Part shown: one piece after another, positions 18,231 through 32,141 of the stretch
How positions within the stretch are numbered: the stretch's first letter is position 1
Layout of the letters: each line of letters opens with the position of its first letter
Origin: Solirubrobacterales bacterium
GTDB taxonomy: Bacteria; Actinomycetota; Thermoleophilia; Solirubrobacterales; Solirubrobacteraceae
DNA length: 64,000 nucleotides
Direction of reading: 5' to 3'
NCBI GenBank assembly: GCA_027315115.1
Contig: DAHUYQ010000029.1
Location: forward strand, 54,761 to 118,760
Notes under the pieces: generated by a model
Databases searched by the model: none
Told to the model about the DNA's origin: nothing
What the model saw: the letters and a program-made list of their open reading frames with translations, nothing else
Program-made: the position numbers and the translations under genes

Positions 18231-19561
18231 ATCAACGCGAGCGGCTGCTGCAGCGCCTCGCGGATCGCGCCGAGGAACTCGGCGGCGTCGGCGCCGTAGA
18301 GGATGCGGTGATCGCAGGTGAGGGTGACCATCATCGTGTGCCTGGCGACCAGTTGACCGTCGCGCACGACCGCTCGCTGGGCGAGTGAGCCGACGGCCAG
18401 GATCGCTGCCTGCGGCGGATTGATCACCGCGGTGAACGCGTCGATCCCGAACATGCCGAGGTTCGAGACGCTGAAGGTGCCGCCTGCCAGCTCCGGCGGC
18501 GTGATCGTGCCGTCGCGGGCGGCGAGCGCCAGCCTTCGTGACTCCGCCGCGATCTCCCAGAGCGAGCGGGTGTCGGCGTCGCGCACGACGGGAACCAGCA
18601 ACGCGTCGGCGGCCGCGACCGCCACGCCCACGTTCACGCGCGGGTGCAGTTCGAAGCGACCGTCCTTGTAGGAGCCGTTCGCGCGCGGATGCTCCCTCAG
18701 CGCGAGCGCGCATGCCTTGACGATCATGTCGTTGAAGGACGGCACCGGCCGCTCCTGCCGCTCGGCGAGCGCCTTGAGCTGGCCGCGGAACGCGACCGCC
18801 GCCTCCATGTCGATCTCGCTCTGCAGCGTGAACTCGGGGATGGTCGCCTTGGCTTCGGCCATGCGCCGCGCGATCAGCGACTGTGTGCGGGTGAGCTCGA
18901 CGACCTCGACCTCGCCCTTGGGCGCCGCGGTGGCCGGCGCGAGCGGGGCCGCCGCGGTCGGCGCCTCGGCGGTCGGGGCGGACGGGGTTGGCGCGGCGCC
19001 GGTCAGGCCGCCGGCCACCGCTCGCTCGACGTCGGCCTTGACCACTCTCCCCCTGGGTCCGCTGCCGGCCAGGCTCGCAAGCTCGATGCCTGCGCCCGCA
19101 GCCAGCCGTCGCGCAAGCGGCGAGGCCTTCACGCGCGTGCCCGTGCCGGCGTTCGCGCCGGCGGAGGCCGCCGATGGCGCCGCAGCAGCCTCACGCGCGG
19201 GAGCCTCCGGCGCAGAAGCGGCCTGGCGCGCGGGAGTCCGCCCCTGCGCCGCAGCCTCGGGCGTGGCCGCGGACTTCGTCTCCGCCGCTGGCACGGGCGC
19301 GGCGCTGCTCGCCGCGCCCGGCTGCTCGCCGGCCGCCAGGAGCTGGGCGATCGGCGCCCCCACCGCGAGCGTCTCGCCCTCCTGGGCGAGGATGTGCAGC
19401 GCGCCCTGCTCGTCGGCCTCGTAGACCATCGAGGCCTTGTCGGTCTCGATCTCGGCCAGTTCGTCTCCGCGTTTGACCTCCGCGCCGTCGGCCGCGAGCC
19501 AGCGCAGGATGGTGCCCTCCTCCATCGAGTCGGAGAGGCGTGGCATGGATATCTCGATCAT
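18224..19561 (-). CDS. 2-oxo acid dehydrogenase E2 (dihydrolipoamide acyltransferase)
   Basis: Lipoyl domain MPRLSDSMEEGTILRW...EIETDKASMVYEA; E3-binding region; catalytic TCDHRILYGADAAEFL. Confidence 0.93.
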   Translation of the reverse strand: MIEISMPRLSDSMEEGTILRWLAADGAEVKRGDELAEIETDKASMVYEADEQGALHILAQEGETLAVGAPIAQLLAAGEQPGAASSAAPVPAAETKSAATPEAAAQGRTPARQAASAPEAPAREAAAAPSAASAGANAGTGTRVKASPLARRLAAGAGIELASLAGSGPRGRVVKADVERAVAGGLTGAAPTPSAPTAEAPTAAAPLAPATAAPKGEVEVVELTRTQSLIARRMAEAKATIPEFTLQSEIDMEAAVAFRGQLKALAERQERPVPSFNDMIVKACALALREHPRANGSYKDGRFELHPRVNVGVAVAAADALLVPVVRDADTRSLWEIAAESRRLALAARDGTITPPELAGGTFSVSNLGMFGIDAFTAVINPPQAAILAVGSLAQRAVVRDGQLVARHTMMVTLTCDHRILYGADAAEFLGAIREALQQPLALMG

Positions 19562-20592
19562 GTGCGTCCCAGAGTGTGCAGCACGGCGGCTTCGATGCGG
19601 TCCTCGCCCGGCATCGCCGCCAGCTCGAGGTTCTTGGCGTAGGGCAGCGGGACCTCGGCCATGCCCACGCGCTCGACCGGCGCGTCGAGATCGTCGAAGC
19701 AGGCGCTCTGGATGCGGGCGGCAAGCTCAGCGGTCACGCCGTAGGAGGGCCAGCCCTCCTCCACGCACACCGCGCGGTTGGTCTTGGCGACCGACTGCGC
19801 CACCGTCTCGACGTCCAGCGGGCGCAGCGAGCGCAGATCGACGACCTCGGCGTCCACGCCGTGCCGCTGCGCGAGACGCTCGGCGACCGCGAGCGTGCGG
19901 ACCGTGGCAAACGAATGAGCGATCAGGGTGATGTCCTTTCCGGGCCGGGCGATCGCCGCGCGCCCGATCGGCACGACGAACTCGGGGTCGAGCGGCACCT
20001 CCCCCTTCTCCTTATATATGGGCAGGTTCTCGATCACGAGCACGGGATCGTCGTCGCGGATCGCGGCCTTCAGCAGGCCCTTGGCGTCGGCGGGGTTGGA
20101 GGGCGCCACGACCTTCAGACCCGGCGTACCCGCAAACCAGCCCTCGAAGGACTGCGAATGCTGCGCGGTGAGCTGGTTGCCGGCGCCGCCCGGCGTCCTG
20201 ATCACGATCGGACAGCCGACCTCGCCACCGAACATCGCGCGGATCTTGGCGGCGTGGTTGACGACCTGGTCCATCGCCACGAGTAGGAAGTTGAGGGTCA
20301 TGATCTCGACGATCGGACGCTCGCCGAGCATCGCCGCGCCCACGCCGGCGCCTACGAAGCCCTCCTCGGAGATCGGCGTGTCGCGCACGCGGTCGGGGCC
20401 GAACTGCGCCAGCAGGCCGGCGGAGACCTTGTAGGCGCCTTCGAACAGACCGACCTCCTCTCCCATCAAAAAAACTCGCTCATCTCGCAGCATCTCCTCG
20501 CGCATCGCCAGGCGCAACGCCTCGCGATAGGTCATCCGCTCCACGCCGCTGCGCGCCTCTGTCATGGCCGGCATCTCCTCGACCGCGCTCAT
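19558..20592 (-). CDS. Pyruvate/2-oxoisovalerate dehydrogenase E1 beta subunit
   Basis: TYREALRLAMREEMLRDERVFLMGEEVGLFEGAYKVSAGL, DTPISEEGFVGAGVGAAMLG, VDLRSLRPLDVETV. Confidence 0.93.
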   Translation of the reverse strand: MSAVEEMPAMTEARSGVERMTYREALRLAMREEMLRDERVFLMGEEVGLFEGAYKVSAGLLAQFGPDRVRDTPISEEGFVGAGVGAAMLGERPIVEIMTLNFLLVAMDQVVNHAAKIRAMFGGEVGCPIVIRTPGGAGNQLTAQHSQSFEGWFAGTPGLKVVAPSNPADAKGLLKAAIRDDDPVLVIENLPIYKEKGEVPLDPEFVVPIGRAAIARPGKDITLIAHSFATVRTLAVAERLAQRHGVDAEVVDLRSLRPLDVETVAQSVAKTNRAVCVEEGWPSYGVTAELAARIQSACFDDLDAPVERVGMAEVPLPYAKNLELAAMPGEDRIEAAVLHTLGRT

Positions 20593-21701
20593 CGTCCGAG
20601 TCCCGCGTCGAAGACGAGCTCCTGCTCGCCGAACGGGCTTCCGGGGCGCATGCGCGCGAACTGGATGTCGCTGCCGTGGCAGTAGACGCCCTCCGCCAGC
20701 GCGGAGAGCTCCGGGGGCGGGCTCTGCTCGGCGAAGCGCACCGCCTCGGCGACGGCCGCTCGCGCCCGCTCGCGCGCGTGCGCGATCTCGCTCTCCTGCG
20801 CGCCCATCTGAAGCAGGCTCTCCGCGACCCGCTCGATCGGGTCGTGCTCCTTGTGCGCGGCGATCTCCTCACGGGTCCGGTAGGCAAGGCCTGCGTCCGC
20901 CACCGAATGGCCCCGGTAGCGGTACGTGACCGCCTCCAGCACCGCCGGCTTGCGATCGGTGCGCGCCATCGACAGCAGCCGCTGCGTGGCCTCCGCGACG
21001 GCGTCCAGGTCGTCGCCGTCGACCCGCTCGCCGTGCATCCTGTAGGCGGCGGCGCGACGGAACGCTTCGGGCTCGGCGGAGGCGCGCTGCACGCTGGTGC
21101 CCATGCCGTACTCGTTGTTGACCACCAGGTAGACGATCGGCAGCCGCCAGAGAGAGGCGAGGTTCAGCGACTCGTGCCAGGCGCCCATGTTCACCGCGCC
21201 ATCTCCGAGCTCGCAGAGCACCGCGGCTGTGCGCCCCTGCCGCACGAGGCTGAGCGCGACCCCGGTCGCGACCGGAAGCTGGCCGGCGACGATGCCCCAG
21301 CCGCCGAGGAAGCCGCGGCCGGCGTCGAGCAGGTGCATCGACCCGCCGCGTCCGTGGGCGCAGCCGTCGCGGCGGCCGAACAGCTCCGCCATCACGGCCT
21401 GCGGCGGAACGCCGCGCGCCAGCGCGAAGCCATGGCAGCGGTAGCCCGTGACCAGGAGGTCGTGCTCGCGCATCGCCTGCACGGCGCCGACCGTCATGGC
21501 CTCCTGTCCCGAGGAGAGGTGGCAGTAGCCGCCGATGCGCGCGGCCTTGTACTGGCGCTCGGCCTCCTCCTCGAAGTTCCTGATCAGGCACATCTGCTCG
21601 AAGCGAGCCAGGCGCGAGGCGATCGCCTCGGCGGACACCGGCCCCTGCGCGACCTCGACGGACGCGGACCTCTTGCGGATGGGAGTGCGTGTCGAGGGCA
21701 T
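20589..21701 (-). CDS. Pyruvate dehydrogenase E1 alpha subunit
   Basis: IRNFEEEAERQYKAARIGGYCHLSSGQEAMTVGAV, GRGGSMHLLD, LGDGAVNMGAWHESLNLASLWRLPIVYLVVNNEYGMGT, YRYRGHSVAD. Confidence 0.93.
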   Translation of the reverse strand: MPSTRTPIRKRSASVEVAQGPVSAEAIASRLARFEQMCLIRNFEEEAERQYKAARIGGYCHLSSGQEAMTVGAVQAMREHDLLVTGYRCHGFALARGVPPQAVMAELFGRRDGCAHGRGGSMHLLDAGRGFLGGWGIVAGQLPVATGVALSLVRQGRTAAVLCELGDGAVNMGAWHESLNLASLWRLPIVYLVVNNEYGMGTSVQRASAEPEAFRRAAAYRMHGERVDGDDLDAVAEATQRLLSMARTDRKPAVLEAVTYRYRGHSVADAGLAYRTREEIAAHKEHDPIERVAESLLQMGAQESEIAHARERARAAVAEAVRFAEQSPPPELSALAEGVYCHGSDIQFARMRPGSPFGEQELVFDAGLGR

Positions 21702-21709
21702 CTGGCTCC

Positions 21710-22423
21710 TCAGCTTTCGAAGTAGTCGGGGTGGGAGCGCTCTATGTCGGGGACCGCGGAGACGACCATCTTCAGGTGCTCCCGGAGCGCGTGCTCGGCC
21801 TCCTCGGGCTCGTGGCGACGGACCGCGTCGAGCACGACGGCGTGCTCCTCGATCATCTCGTCGATGTACGCGGGCAGCGTCATGCTCAGTCGCCGGATGC
21901 GGTTGAGGTGGCCGCTGGCGCGCTGCGAGAGCGACCAGGCCACGCCGTGGCCGGAGAGATCGCAGAGGCTGCGATGCAGCTCGTCGTCGAAGAAGTAGAA
22001 GCGGTCGATGTCGCTGTCGCGGAACGCCTCGCGTTGGCGGGCGATGATGGCGTCGAGCGCGGCGATGTCTTCGGGGCGCGCCCGCGTGGCGGCGACCCGC
22101 ACCGCCGCGCCCTCCAGCGCCTCGCGGATGAACTGCGCGTCGTCGATCGCTTGGCGGCTGATGCGGCTGACATACGTGCCGAGCTGCGGCACGATCTCCA
22201 CGAGGCGATCGTCGCGCAGCCGCACGAGCGCCTCCCTGATCGGGGTGCGGCTGACGCCCAGCCGCTCGGCGAGCTCGCTCTCCGACAGGCGCTGTCCGGG
22301 ATGGAACTCGGTGCTCACGATCGCGTCGCGCAGCACCGTGTAGACGCGCCCGCGTGCGCGAGCTCCGCCGGCAGCCCGCTCGGAGATCGAGATGCGCATG
22401 TCCCTGCTGGTCGCCATGCCCAC
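21710..22423 (-). CDS. GntR family (FadR subfamily) transcriptional regulator
   Basis: VYTVLRDAIVSTEFHPGQRLSESELAERLGVSRTPIREALVRLRDDRLVEIVPQLGTYVSRIS plus FCD-type C-terminal domain. Confidence 0.92.
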   Translation of the reverse strand: MGMATSRDMRISISERAAGGARARGRVYTVLRDAIVSTEFHPGQRLSESELAERLGVSRTPIREALVRLRDDRLVEIVPQLGTYVSRISRQAIDDAQFIREALEGAAVRVAATRARPEDIAALDAIIARQREAFRDSDIDRFYFFDDELHRSLCDLSGHGVAWSLSQRASGHLNRIRRLSMTLPAYIDEMIEEHAVVLDAVRRHEPEEAEHALREHLKMVVSAVPDIERSHPDYFES

Positions 22424-22441
22424 ATACTTGCATACAAGTAT
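22424..22441. promoter_or_regulatory. Perfect inverted repeat ATACTTG-CATA-CAAGTAT adjoining the GntR start codon
   Basis: 7-bp perfect arms, 4-bp centre, abuts the GntR gene. Confidence 0.6.
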
Positions 22442-22529
22442 TCGGAGCGCAAGGGAGCGGCCGCCGCGTCAGCCATCTGACGGGAAACTACGTATGACGT
22501 ATGGGGATTCGACCCGTACTTTGCCGCCC

Positions 22530-23096
22530 ATGAACACACATAAACGATTCACCTATGCCAACGTGGTCGCAACACTGGCGCTCGTCTTCGCGATGAGCGG
22601 CGGCGCGATCGCGGCGAACCACTACCTGATCACCTCGACCAAACAGATCAGCCCGAAGGTCATCAAAAAGCTGAAAGGCAAGCGCGGGCCGGCGGGCAAG
22701 CAGGGGCCGGCGGGGCCGGCAGGGCCGCAAGGCAAAGAAGGACCGGTCGGTAAAGAAGGTCTGGCCGGGAAAGACGGCAAAGACGGCGCCGCAGGCGAAC
22801 CAGGCACCGCACGGGCGTACGCCTACATCAGCAAGACCGGAGAAGTGAGCCACGCCAAGGGCATCGCGCAGGCCAATGTGGCGCTGGCGGGCGGCAGCCT
22901 CTACTGCATTCATGGCCTTCCCTTCACTCCTGAAAACGTGATCGCAGCGGCGACGTTCCCCGAATCGAATGACCTGGTCGCAAGCGGCAACTTGGGCGCC
23001 CAAGGTGTCTGCCCGGCCGGCACCCAGGTGTCTGTCGCGACTTACAACACGTCGGGCAGCGTGGTCCGCGGAGACGTGGAGGTGCTCATCAACTGA
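22530..23096 (+). CDS. Collagen-like (GXY) secreted protein
   Basis: Signal peptide-like ANVVATLALVFAMSGGAIAANHYLI, then about 14 GXY triplets (GKRGPAGKQGPAGPAGPQGKEGPVGKEGLAGKDGKDGAAGEPG) and a C-terminal globular domain. Confidence 0.85.
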   Translation: MNTHKRFTYANVVATLALVFAMSGGAIAANHYLITSTKQISPKVIKKLKGKRGPAGKQGPAGPAGPQGKEGPVGKEGLAGKDGKDGAAGEPGTARAYAYISKTGEVSHAKGIAQANVALAGGSLYCIHGLPFTPENVIAAATFPESNDLVASGNLGAQGVCPAGTQVSVATYNTSGSVVRGDVEVLIN

Positions 23097-23115
23097 GGCG
23101 CGGCTGGCCGCGGCC

Positions 23116-23117
<2 letters not shown>
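23095..23117. terminator. Bidirectional hairpin shared by convergent collagen-like gene and clpB
   Basis: GAGGCGCGG-CTGG-CCGCGGCCTC, 9 bp with one bulged C, spanning both stop codons. Confidence 0.5.
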
Positions 23118-25786
<2,669 letters not shown>

Positions 25787-25797
<11 letters not shown>

Positions 25798-26350
25798 CGG
25801 CGCCTTCCCTTCGATCGCGCAGGCGATTGAGCGGGCCCCGCTCGCCGCCGGACGGGCGGGCGCCGGTCCACCGGCGCGCCTGCGAGGCCAGCACCATCTC
25901 CATACCCGGCCGGCCGGGGTGCGCATAGGGGACGAGCTCGGCCTTGAACGAGCGCCGCACCGCCTCGAGCTCTTCGGCGAGGCGCACCTCGGCGGCCAGC
26001 GCCTGGGACTCCAGCTCTTCGATGCGCCTGTTCATGCTCTGCACCTCCGACTCGAGCGCCAGCACGCGTTCGACGCCGGCGAGGTTGAGGCCGAGGTCCG
26101 CGGTCATCTCCTGGATGCGCCGCAGCCGCTCGACGTCGCGCTGCGAGTACAGGCGCGTGCCCTTCGGCGAGCGCTTCGGAGTGATCAGGCCGCGCGCCTC
26201 GTATGTGCGCAACGTCTGCGGGTGCATGTTCGCCAGCTCGGCGGCGACGGAGATCATGAAGACGCCGCGATCGGTCGCGACGCGGATACGCGCCACCTCG
26301 GTGACGCCGCTGCCTTCGACGTGACGCTGCTCTGGCTCGCGCGCGCTCAT
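25787..26350 (-). CDS. hspR: MerR-family heat-shock repressor HspR
   Basis: [69 protein letters not shown]. Confidence 0.95.
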
Positions 26351-27468
26351 CAGACCACCTCTTCGAACAGTCGCGCCCGCGGGTTGCCGTCCAGCACGTG
26401 CGAGAGCGCGTCGACGGCCTGATGCTGCTCGCTGGTGAGCTTGCTCGGGACTTCGATCACGAACCGGTAGTGGATGTCGCCGCGCTGCGCCGCGCCCCCG
26501 GGCTTCGGCGGGCCCTCGCCGCGCAGCCGCTGAACGGTGCCGTGCTTGGTGCCCGGCGGCACCCGCAGCGTCTTGCGGCCCGCGAGCGTCGGCACCTCCA
26601 CCTCGGCGCCGAGCAGCGCCTCGGGCACGGTCAGCGGAACCTCGACCTCCAGGTGCTCTCCCTTGCGCTTGAAGATCGGCGAGGGCGTCACGTGGGTGAG
26701 CACGAACAGATCGCCGGATGGCCCGCCCCGGCGGCCCGGCTCGCCCTTGCCCGGCAGGCGGATGCGCCCGCCGTCCTTCACGCCGGCGGGGATGTTCACG
26801 CGGTAGCGCTTGACCGTCCGCACCGACCCGGAGCCCTTGCAGGTCGCGCAGGGGTCTTCGATCACGGTTCCCGCCCCGCCGCATCGCGAGCAGGGCTGGG
26901 AGATCGAGAACATGCCCTGGCCCTCGGTCTCGATCCCTCGGCCTTCGCAGCGAGGGCAGACCTTCGGCGTGGTGCCGGGCTTGGCGCCGGTTCCATGGCA
27001 GGTCGGGCAGGTGCTGGTCGTCGGCACCGACAGCGACACCTGGGCGCCGGAGATCGCCTGGTCGAAGGAGATCTTGACCTCCGCTTCCAGGTCGCGCCCG
27101 CGCTGGGGCTGCTGGCGGCCGCGCCGGCCGCGGGCGCCGCCAGCGCCGCCGCCGAAGAGGTTGGAGAGGATGTCGCCCATGCTGCCGGCGTCGAAGTCGA
27201 AGCCGGCGAAGCCGCCTGGTCCGCCTGGGCCTGGTCCACCCGTGGCAAATTGGCCCGTTCCCGAGTCGTACTGCTTGCGCTTGTCGGGGTCGCCCAGCAC
27301 GTCGTAGGCCGCCGAGATCTCCTTGAAGCGCGTTTCGGCATCCTGGTTGCCGGGGTTGCGGTCGGGATGGTGCTGGCGTGCCAGCTTGCGGTACGCCTTC
27401 TTGATCTCGTCCTGAGAGGCGTTCTGGGCCACGCCCAGCGCTGCGTAGTAGTCGGGACGTGCCGCCAT
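26350..27468 (-). CDS. dnaJ: Molecular chaperone DnaJ
   Basis: J domain with HPD, G/F region, four CxxCxGxG-type zinc repeats; ATGA overlap with hspR. Confidence 0.97.
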   Translation of the reverse strand: MAARPDYYAALGVAQNASQDEIKKAYRKLARQHHPDRNPGNQDAETRFKEISAAYDVLGDPDKRKQYDSGTGQFATGGPGPGGPGGFAGFDFDAGSMGDILSNLFGGGAGGARGRRGRQQPQRGRDLEAEVKISFDQAISGAQVSLSVPTTSTCPTCHGTGAKPGTTPKVCPRCEGRGIETEGQGMFSISQPCSRCGGAGTVIEDPCATCKGSGSVRTVKRYRVNIPAGVKDGGRIRLPGKGEPGRRGGPSGDLFVLTHVTPSPIFKRKGEHLEVEVPLTVPEALLGAEVEVPTLAGRKTLRVPPGTKHGTVQRLRGEGPPKPGGAAQRGDIHYRFVIEVPSKLTSEQHQAVDALSHVLDGNPRARLFEEVV

Positions 27469-27481
27469 CGTTCCTCCGCGC

Positions 27482-28183
27482 TCAGGCGGACACCAGCACC
27501 CGCGCCGGCCTGATCACCATCTCGCCCATCCGGTAGCCGGGCTGGAAGACCTCGGCCACACGGCCGCTCTGCATGCCCTCGACGGGCTGCTGGGCCATCG
27601 CCTCGTGCTCGACGGGGTCGAAGCGCTCGCCCTTCGGGGAGAAGGACTCGATGCCCGCCCGCGCCAGCGCGGCGTGCAGCTCGTTTCGCACGAGCCTGAC
27701 GCCCTCCAGCAGCGGGTCGCCCTCGGCCGCTGCCTCCAGCGCTCGGTCCAGGTTGTCCAGCGCGGGCAGCAGCTCGCCGGCGAGCTTGGCCGCGCCCTTC
27801 TTCTGGGCGATCAGCGACTCCTTGGCGACCCGCTTGCGGTAGTTCTCGAAGTCGGCCTGAGTGCGCTGCGCGAGCGCCAGGTACTCGTCGCGCTTGGCGA
27901 GCGCGTGCACGAGCGCCTCGACGTCGCCCTGCAGCGCCTCGTCGGCCGCGGCCTCGGTAACGCCGTCGGCCTCGGCCGTCTGCCCCGGTGTGCCCTGCGC
28001 CCCCGGCGGCGATTGCGGCGCTGCGCCTGCCGTCGTGCCATGCGTCCCCTGTGGCGCATCATGCGCCGCCCCGGATGCACCATGCGCCGCTGCCGACGCA
28101 TCGTGCGCCTCCGCCGGCGCTTGATCGTGCGCGCCGGCGGGGCTCTGTGACTGCTGGTCGATCGTCTGCTCTGTATCGGACAT
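27482..28183 (-). CDS. grpE: Nucleotide exchange factor GrpE
   Basis: [60 protein letters not shown]; long Ala/His-rich N-terminus. Confidence 0.93.
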   Translation of the reverse strand: MSDTEQTIDQQSQSPAGAHDQAPAEAHDASAAAHGASGAAHDAPQGTHGTTAGAAPQSPPGAQGTPGQTAEADGVTEAAADEALQGDVEALVHALAKRDEYLALAQRTQADFENYRKRVAKESLIAQKKGAAKLAGELLPALDNLDRALEAAAEGDPLLEGVRLVRNELHAALARAGIESFSPKGERFDPVEHEAMAQQPVEGMQSGRVAEVFQPGYRMGEMVIRPARVLVSA

Positions 28184-28187
28184 GCGA

Positions 28188-30113
<1,926 letters not shown>

Positions 30114-30123
30114 GTCTGTCGTT

Positions 30124-30163
30124 CTACTCCTCTGGGTTCGTAAAAATCTAAGCCCGAGAGTAG
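30124..30163 (-). promoter_or_regulatory. Imperfect inverted repeat/hairpin in dnaK leader that includes the putative SD
   Basis: On the minus strand: CTACTCTCGGG-CTTAGATTTTTACGAA-CCCAGAGGAGTAG; 11 bp with single bulged G and A on the 3' arm. Confidence 0.5.
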
Positions 30164-30191
30164 CAGATCTGCGACGTGGCGGGATGCCGGC

Positions 30192-30953
30192 TCAGGCGCC
30201 GGCGAGGCCGACCCTCGGGCACATCCGGAGAAGTGCGCAGGCACCGCACTCGGGTCCGCGCGCATGGCAGGTCCGCCGTCCGTGGCGAAGCAGGTTGAGG
30301 TGCAGCTCGAGCTCCTGGCCCCGGGGCGTGAGCGCCAGCATCGTGTCGTGCAGCTCCTCGAACGGCGCGCGGGGGCGGAACAGGCCGAGCCGGGTACCGA
30401 CCCGCGAGACGTGGGTGTCGACCGGGACGTCGCGCATCCCGAAGCTGAACAGCAGCACGCAGGCGGCGGTCTTGCGCCCGACGCCGGGAAGCGAGCACAG
30501 GTAGGACTGGGCCTCGGGTACCGGCGTGCGCGCCAGCCCGTCGAGCGACAGGGTGCCTTCGGCGGGGGTGGCTTGTGGACCACCCCCGCCGCGACGCGCG
30601 CCGGCCGGCGACGGCCGTGACTCGGGGTTGTCGGTGATGGCCCGCAGGATCGCCTTGATCCGCGCCGACTTGACCTTCGAGATCCCGCCGGGACGGATCG
30701 CCTCCTCGACCGCGTCGACGGGCGCGTCGCGGACCTCCTCCCAGGTGGGGAAGCGCTCGCGCAGCGCCAGGTAGGCGACGTCGCGGTTGCGATCGTTGGT
30801 CGACTGCGAGAGCACGGTCAGGACCAGCTCGGCGATCGGCTGGCCGTGCGGTGCGGCACGCGGGATGCCGTATACCTGGCGCAGCCGGTCGCGGATCGCC
30901 CGCACCCGGCGCCTGGCCGCCGCGTCCGGTCGGCTGCGGCGAACCACCGTCAT
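30192..30953 (-). CDS. nth: Endonuclease III family DNA glycosylase
   Basis: VLTVLSQSTNDRNRDVAYLAL, LCSLPGVGRKTAACVLLFSFGMRDVPVDTHVSRVG, Cys cluster C-x6-C-x2-C-x5-C. Confidence 0.9.
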   Translation of the reverse strand: MTVVRRSRPDAAARRRVRAIRDRLRQVYGIPRAAPHGQPIAELVLTVLSQSTNDRNRDVAYLALRERFPTWEEVRDAPVDAVEEAIRPGGISKVKSARIKAILRAITDNPESRPSPAGARRGGGGPQATPAEGTLSLDGLARTPVPEAQSYLCSLPGVGRKTAACVLLFSFGMRDVPVDTHVSRVGTRLGLFRPRAPFEELHDTMLALTPRGQELELHLNLLRHGRRTCHARGPECGACALLRMCPRVGLAGA

Positions 30954-30973
30954 CGCGCGACAGGCGGCAACTT

Positions 30974-31070
30974 GCCCCAAACCGCTCCGGCGTACGGCGA
31001 TCTGGGGGAATCTGCCGCTGTGAGCGGCGCTTTTCCCCAAATCACCGTTGACGCTTCCGATTTGGGGGCG
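30974..31070. repeat. Cluster of three hairpin-forming inverted repeats upstream of nth
   Basis: CCCCAAACCG/CGATCTGGGG (8/10), GCCGCT-gtg-AGCGGC, CCCCAAATC-15 nt-GATTTGGGG. Confidence 0.55.
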
Positions 31071-31117
31071 GCGGCCGGTTCTCGTCCGGCGGAGCGGGGG
31101 CGGCCCGCGCGGGTCCT

Positions 31118-31147
31118 GGGCGTGCCAGAACCGGGCGTGCCAGAACC
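31118..31147. repeat. Perfect 15-bp tandem duplication
   Basis: GGGCGTGCCAGAACC x2. Confidence 0.7.
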
Positions 31148-31203
31148 GGGCGCGAGACCGGGACGCGCCCGACGCGAATGCGGAAGCCAGCCGGACACGG
31201 CCG

Positions 31204-32136
31204 CTAGTCGACCGCGCCCCAGCGGCGGCGGGCGGCGGCGCCCGCCGCGAGCGCGTCGTCGAGCCCAGCGGCGATCACGGGTTCGTAGAAGTCGCTCGCC
31301 TCGAGCCGCGCCAGCAGGGCAGCGGTGACCGCCGCGCCCGTGCCGACCGAGCTCACCGATCCCACCGCCGGCGCAGGCGGGGCATCGCGCCGCAGGCGGC
31401 CGCGCAGCAGCGCCCCCGCGCCGCCGAGCGTCAGCACGACGTTGCGGGCGCCCGCCTTGAGCAGCGCCGCGGCGACCCGCTCGGGCTCGTCCTCGCCGGT
31501 CATCAGCCGCGCCTCGTCGAGGTCCAGGCGGACGAGCAGCGCGTCGGGCACGCACGCGTTGGCGCTGGCCGCGGCGTCCGCGCGCGAGCGCCACCGGCGC
31601 AGCCGCACGCTCGGGTCGAACACGACCGGGCGCCCCGCTGCGAGCGCCAGCTCGCGGGCGCGCATCGTGAGCTCGCGCTCGTCGTCGTCCACGAGCGTGT
31701 CGCTCGACAGCAGCAGCGCGCCGCTGCGCTCGACGGCGCCCTCGAGCGAACCGCCGACCGCGCCGACGAGCACACCCGTGGGATCGCCGCAGACGGTGTA
31801 CGTGGCTTCGCCGTCGGGATCGACCGTGACCAGCGCGATCCGCGTGGTCGAGCCTGCGACCGTCACGAAGCCGCCGACGTCGACGCCGGCGTGCGCGAGC
31901 TGCTCGCGCAGCCAGCTTCCCCAGACGTCGTCGCCGACGCCTCCGGCGATCGCGATGCGGGCTCCGGCGCGCGCGGCCAGCACAGCGACGTTCGCCACCA
32001 GGCCGCCGAAGTGCGGGACGAACGCGTCGACCTCCGCGAGCGAGGCGACCGGCCGCTCGCAGATCAGGTCGACCAGCGCCTCGCCGAGGCACAGGACGCC
32101 GCGTGGCCGGGGCGCGTCTGGGGGCTCGGCGCTCAC
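31204..32136 (-). CDS. PfkB-family carbohydrate kinase
   Basis: VLCLGEALVDLI, HFGGLVANVAVLAARAGA, LTLGGAGALL, SVGTGAAVTAALLAR. Confidence 0.85.
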   Translation of the reverse strand: MSAEPPDAPRPRGVLCLGEALVDLICERPVASLAEVDAFVPHFGGLVANVAVLAARAGARIAIAGGVGDDVWGSWLREQLAHAGVDVGGFVTVAGSTTRIALVTVDPDGEATYTVCGDPTGVLVGAVGGSLEGAVERSGALLLSSDTLVDDDERELTMRARELALAAGRPVVFDPSVRLRRWRSRADAAASANACVPDALLVRLDLDEARLMTGEDEPERVAAALLKAGARNVVLTLGGAGALLRGRLRRDAPPAPAVGSVSSVGTGAAVTAALLARLEASDFYEPVIAAGLDDALAAGAAARRRWGAVD

Positions 32137-32141
32137 GGCGC

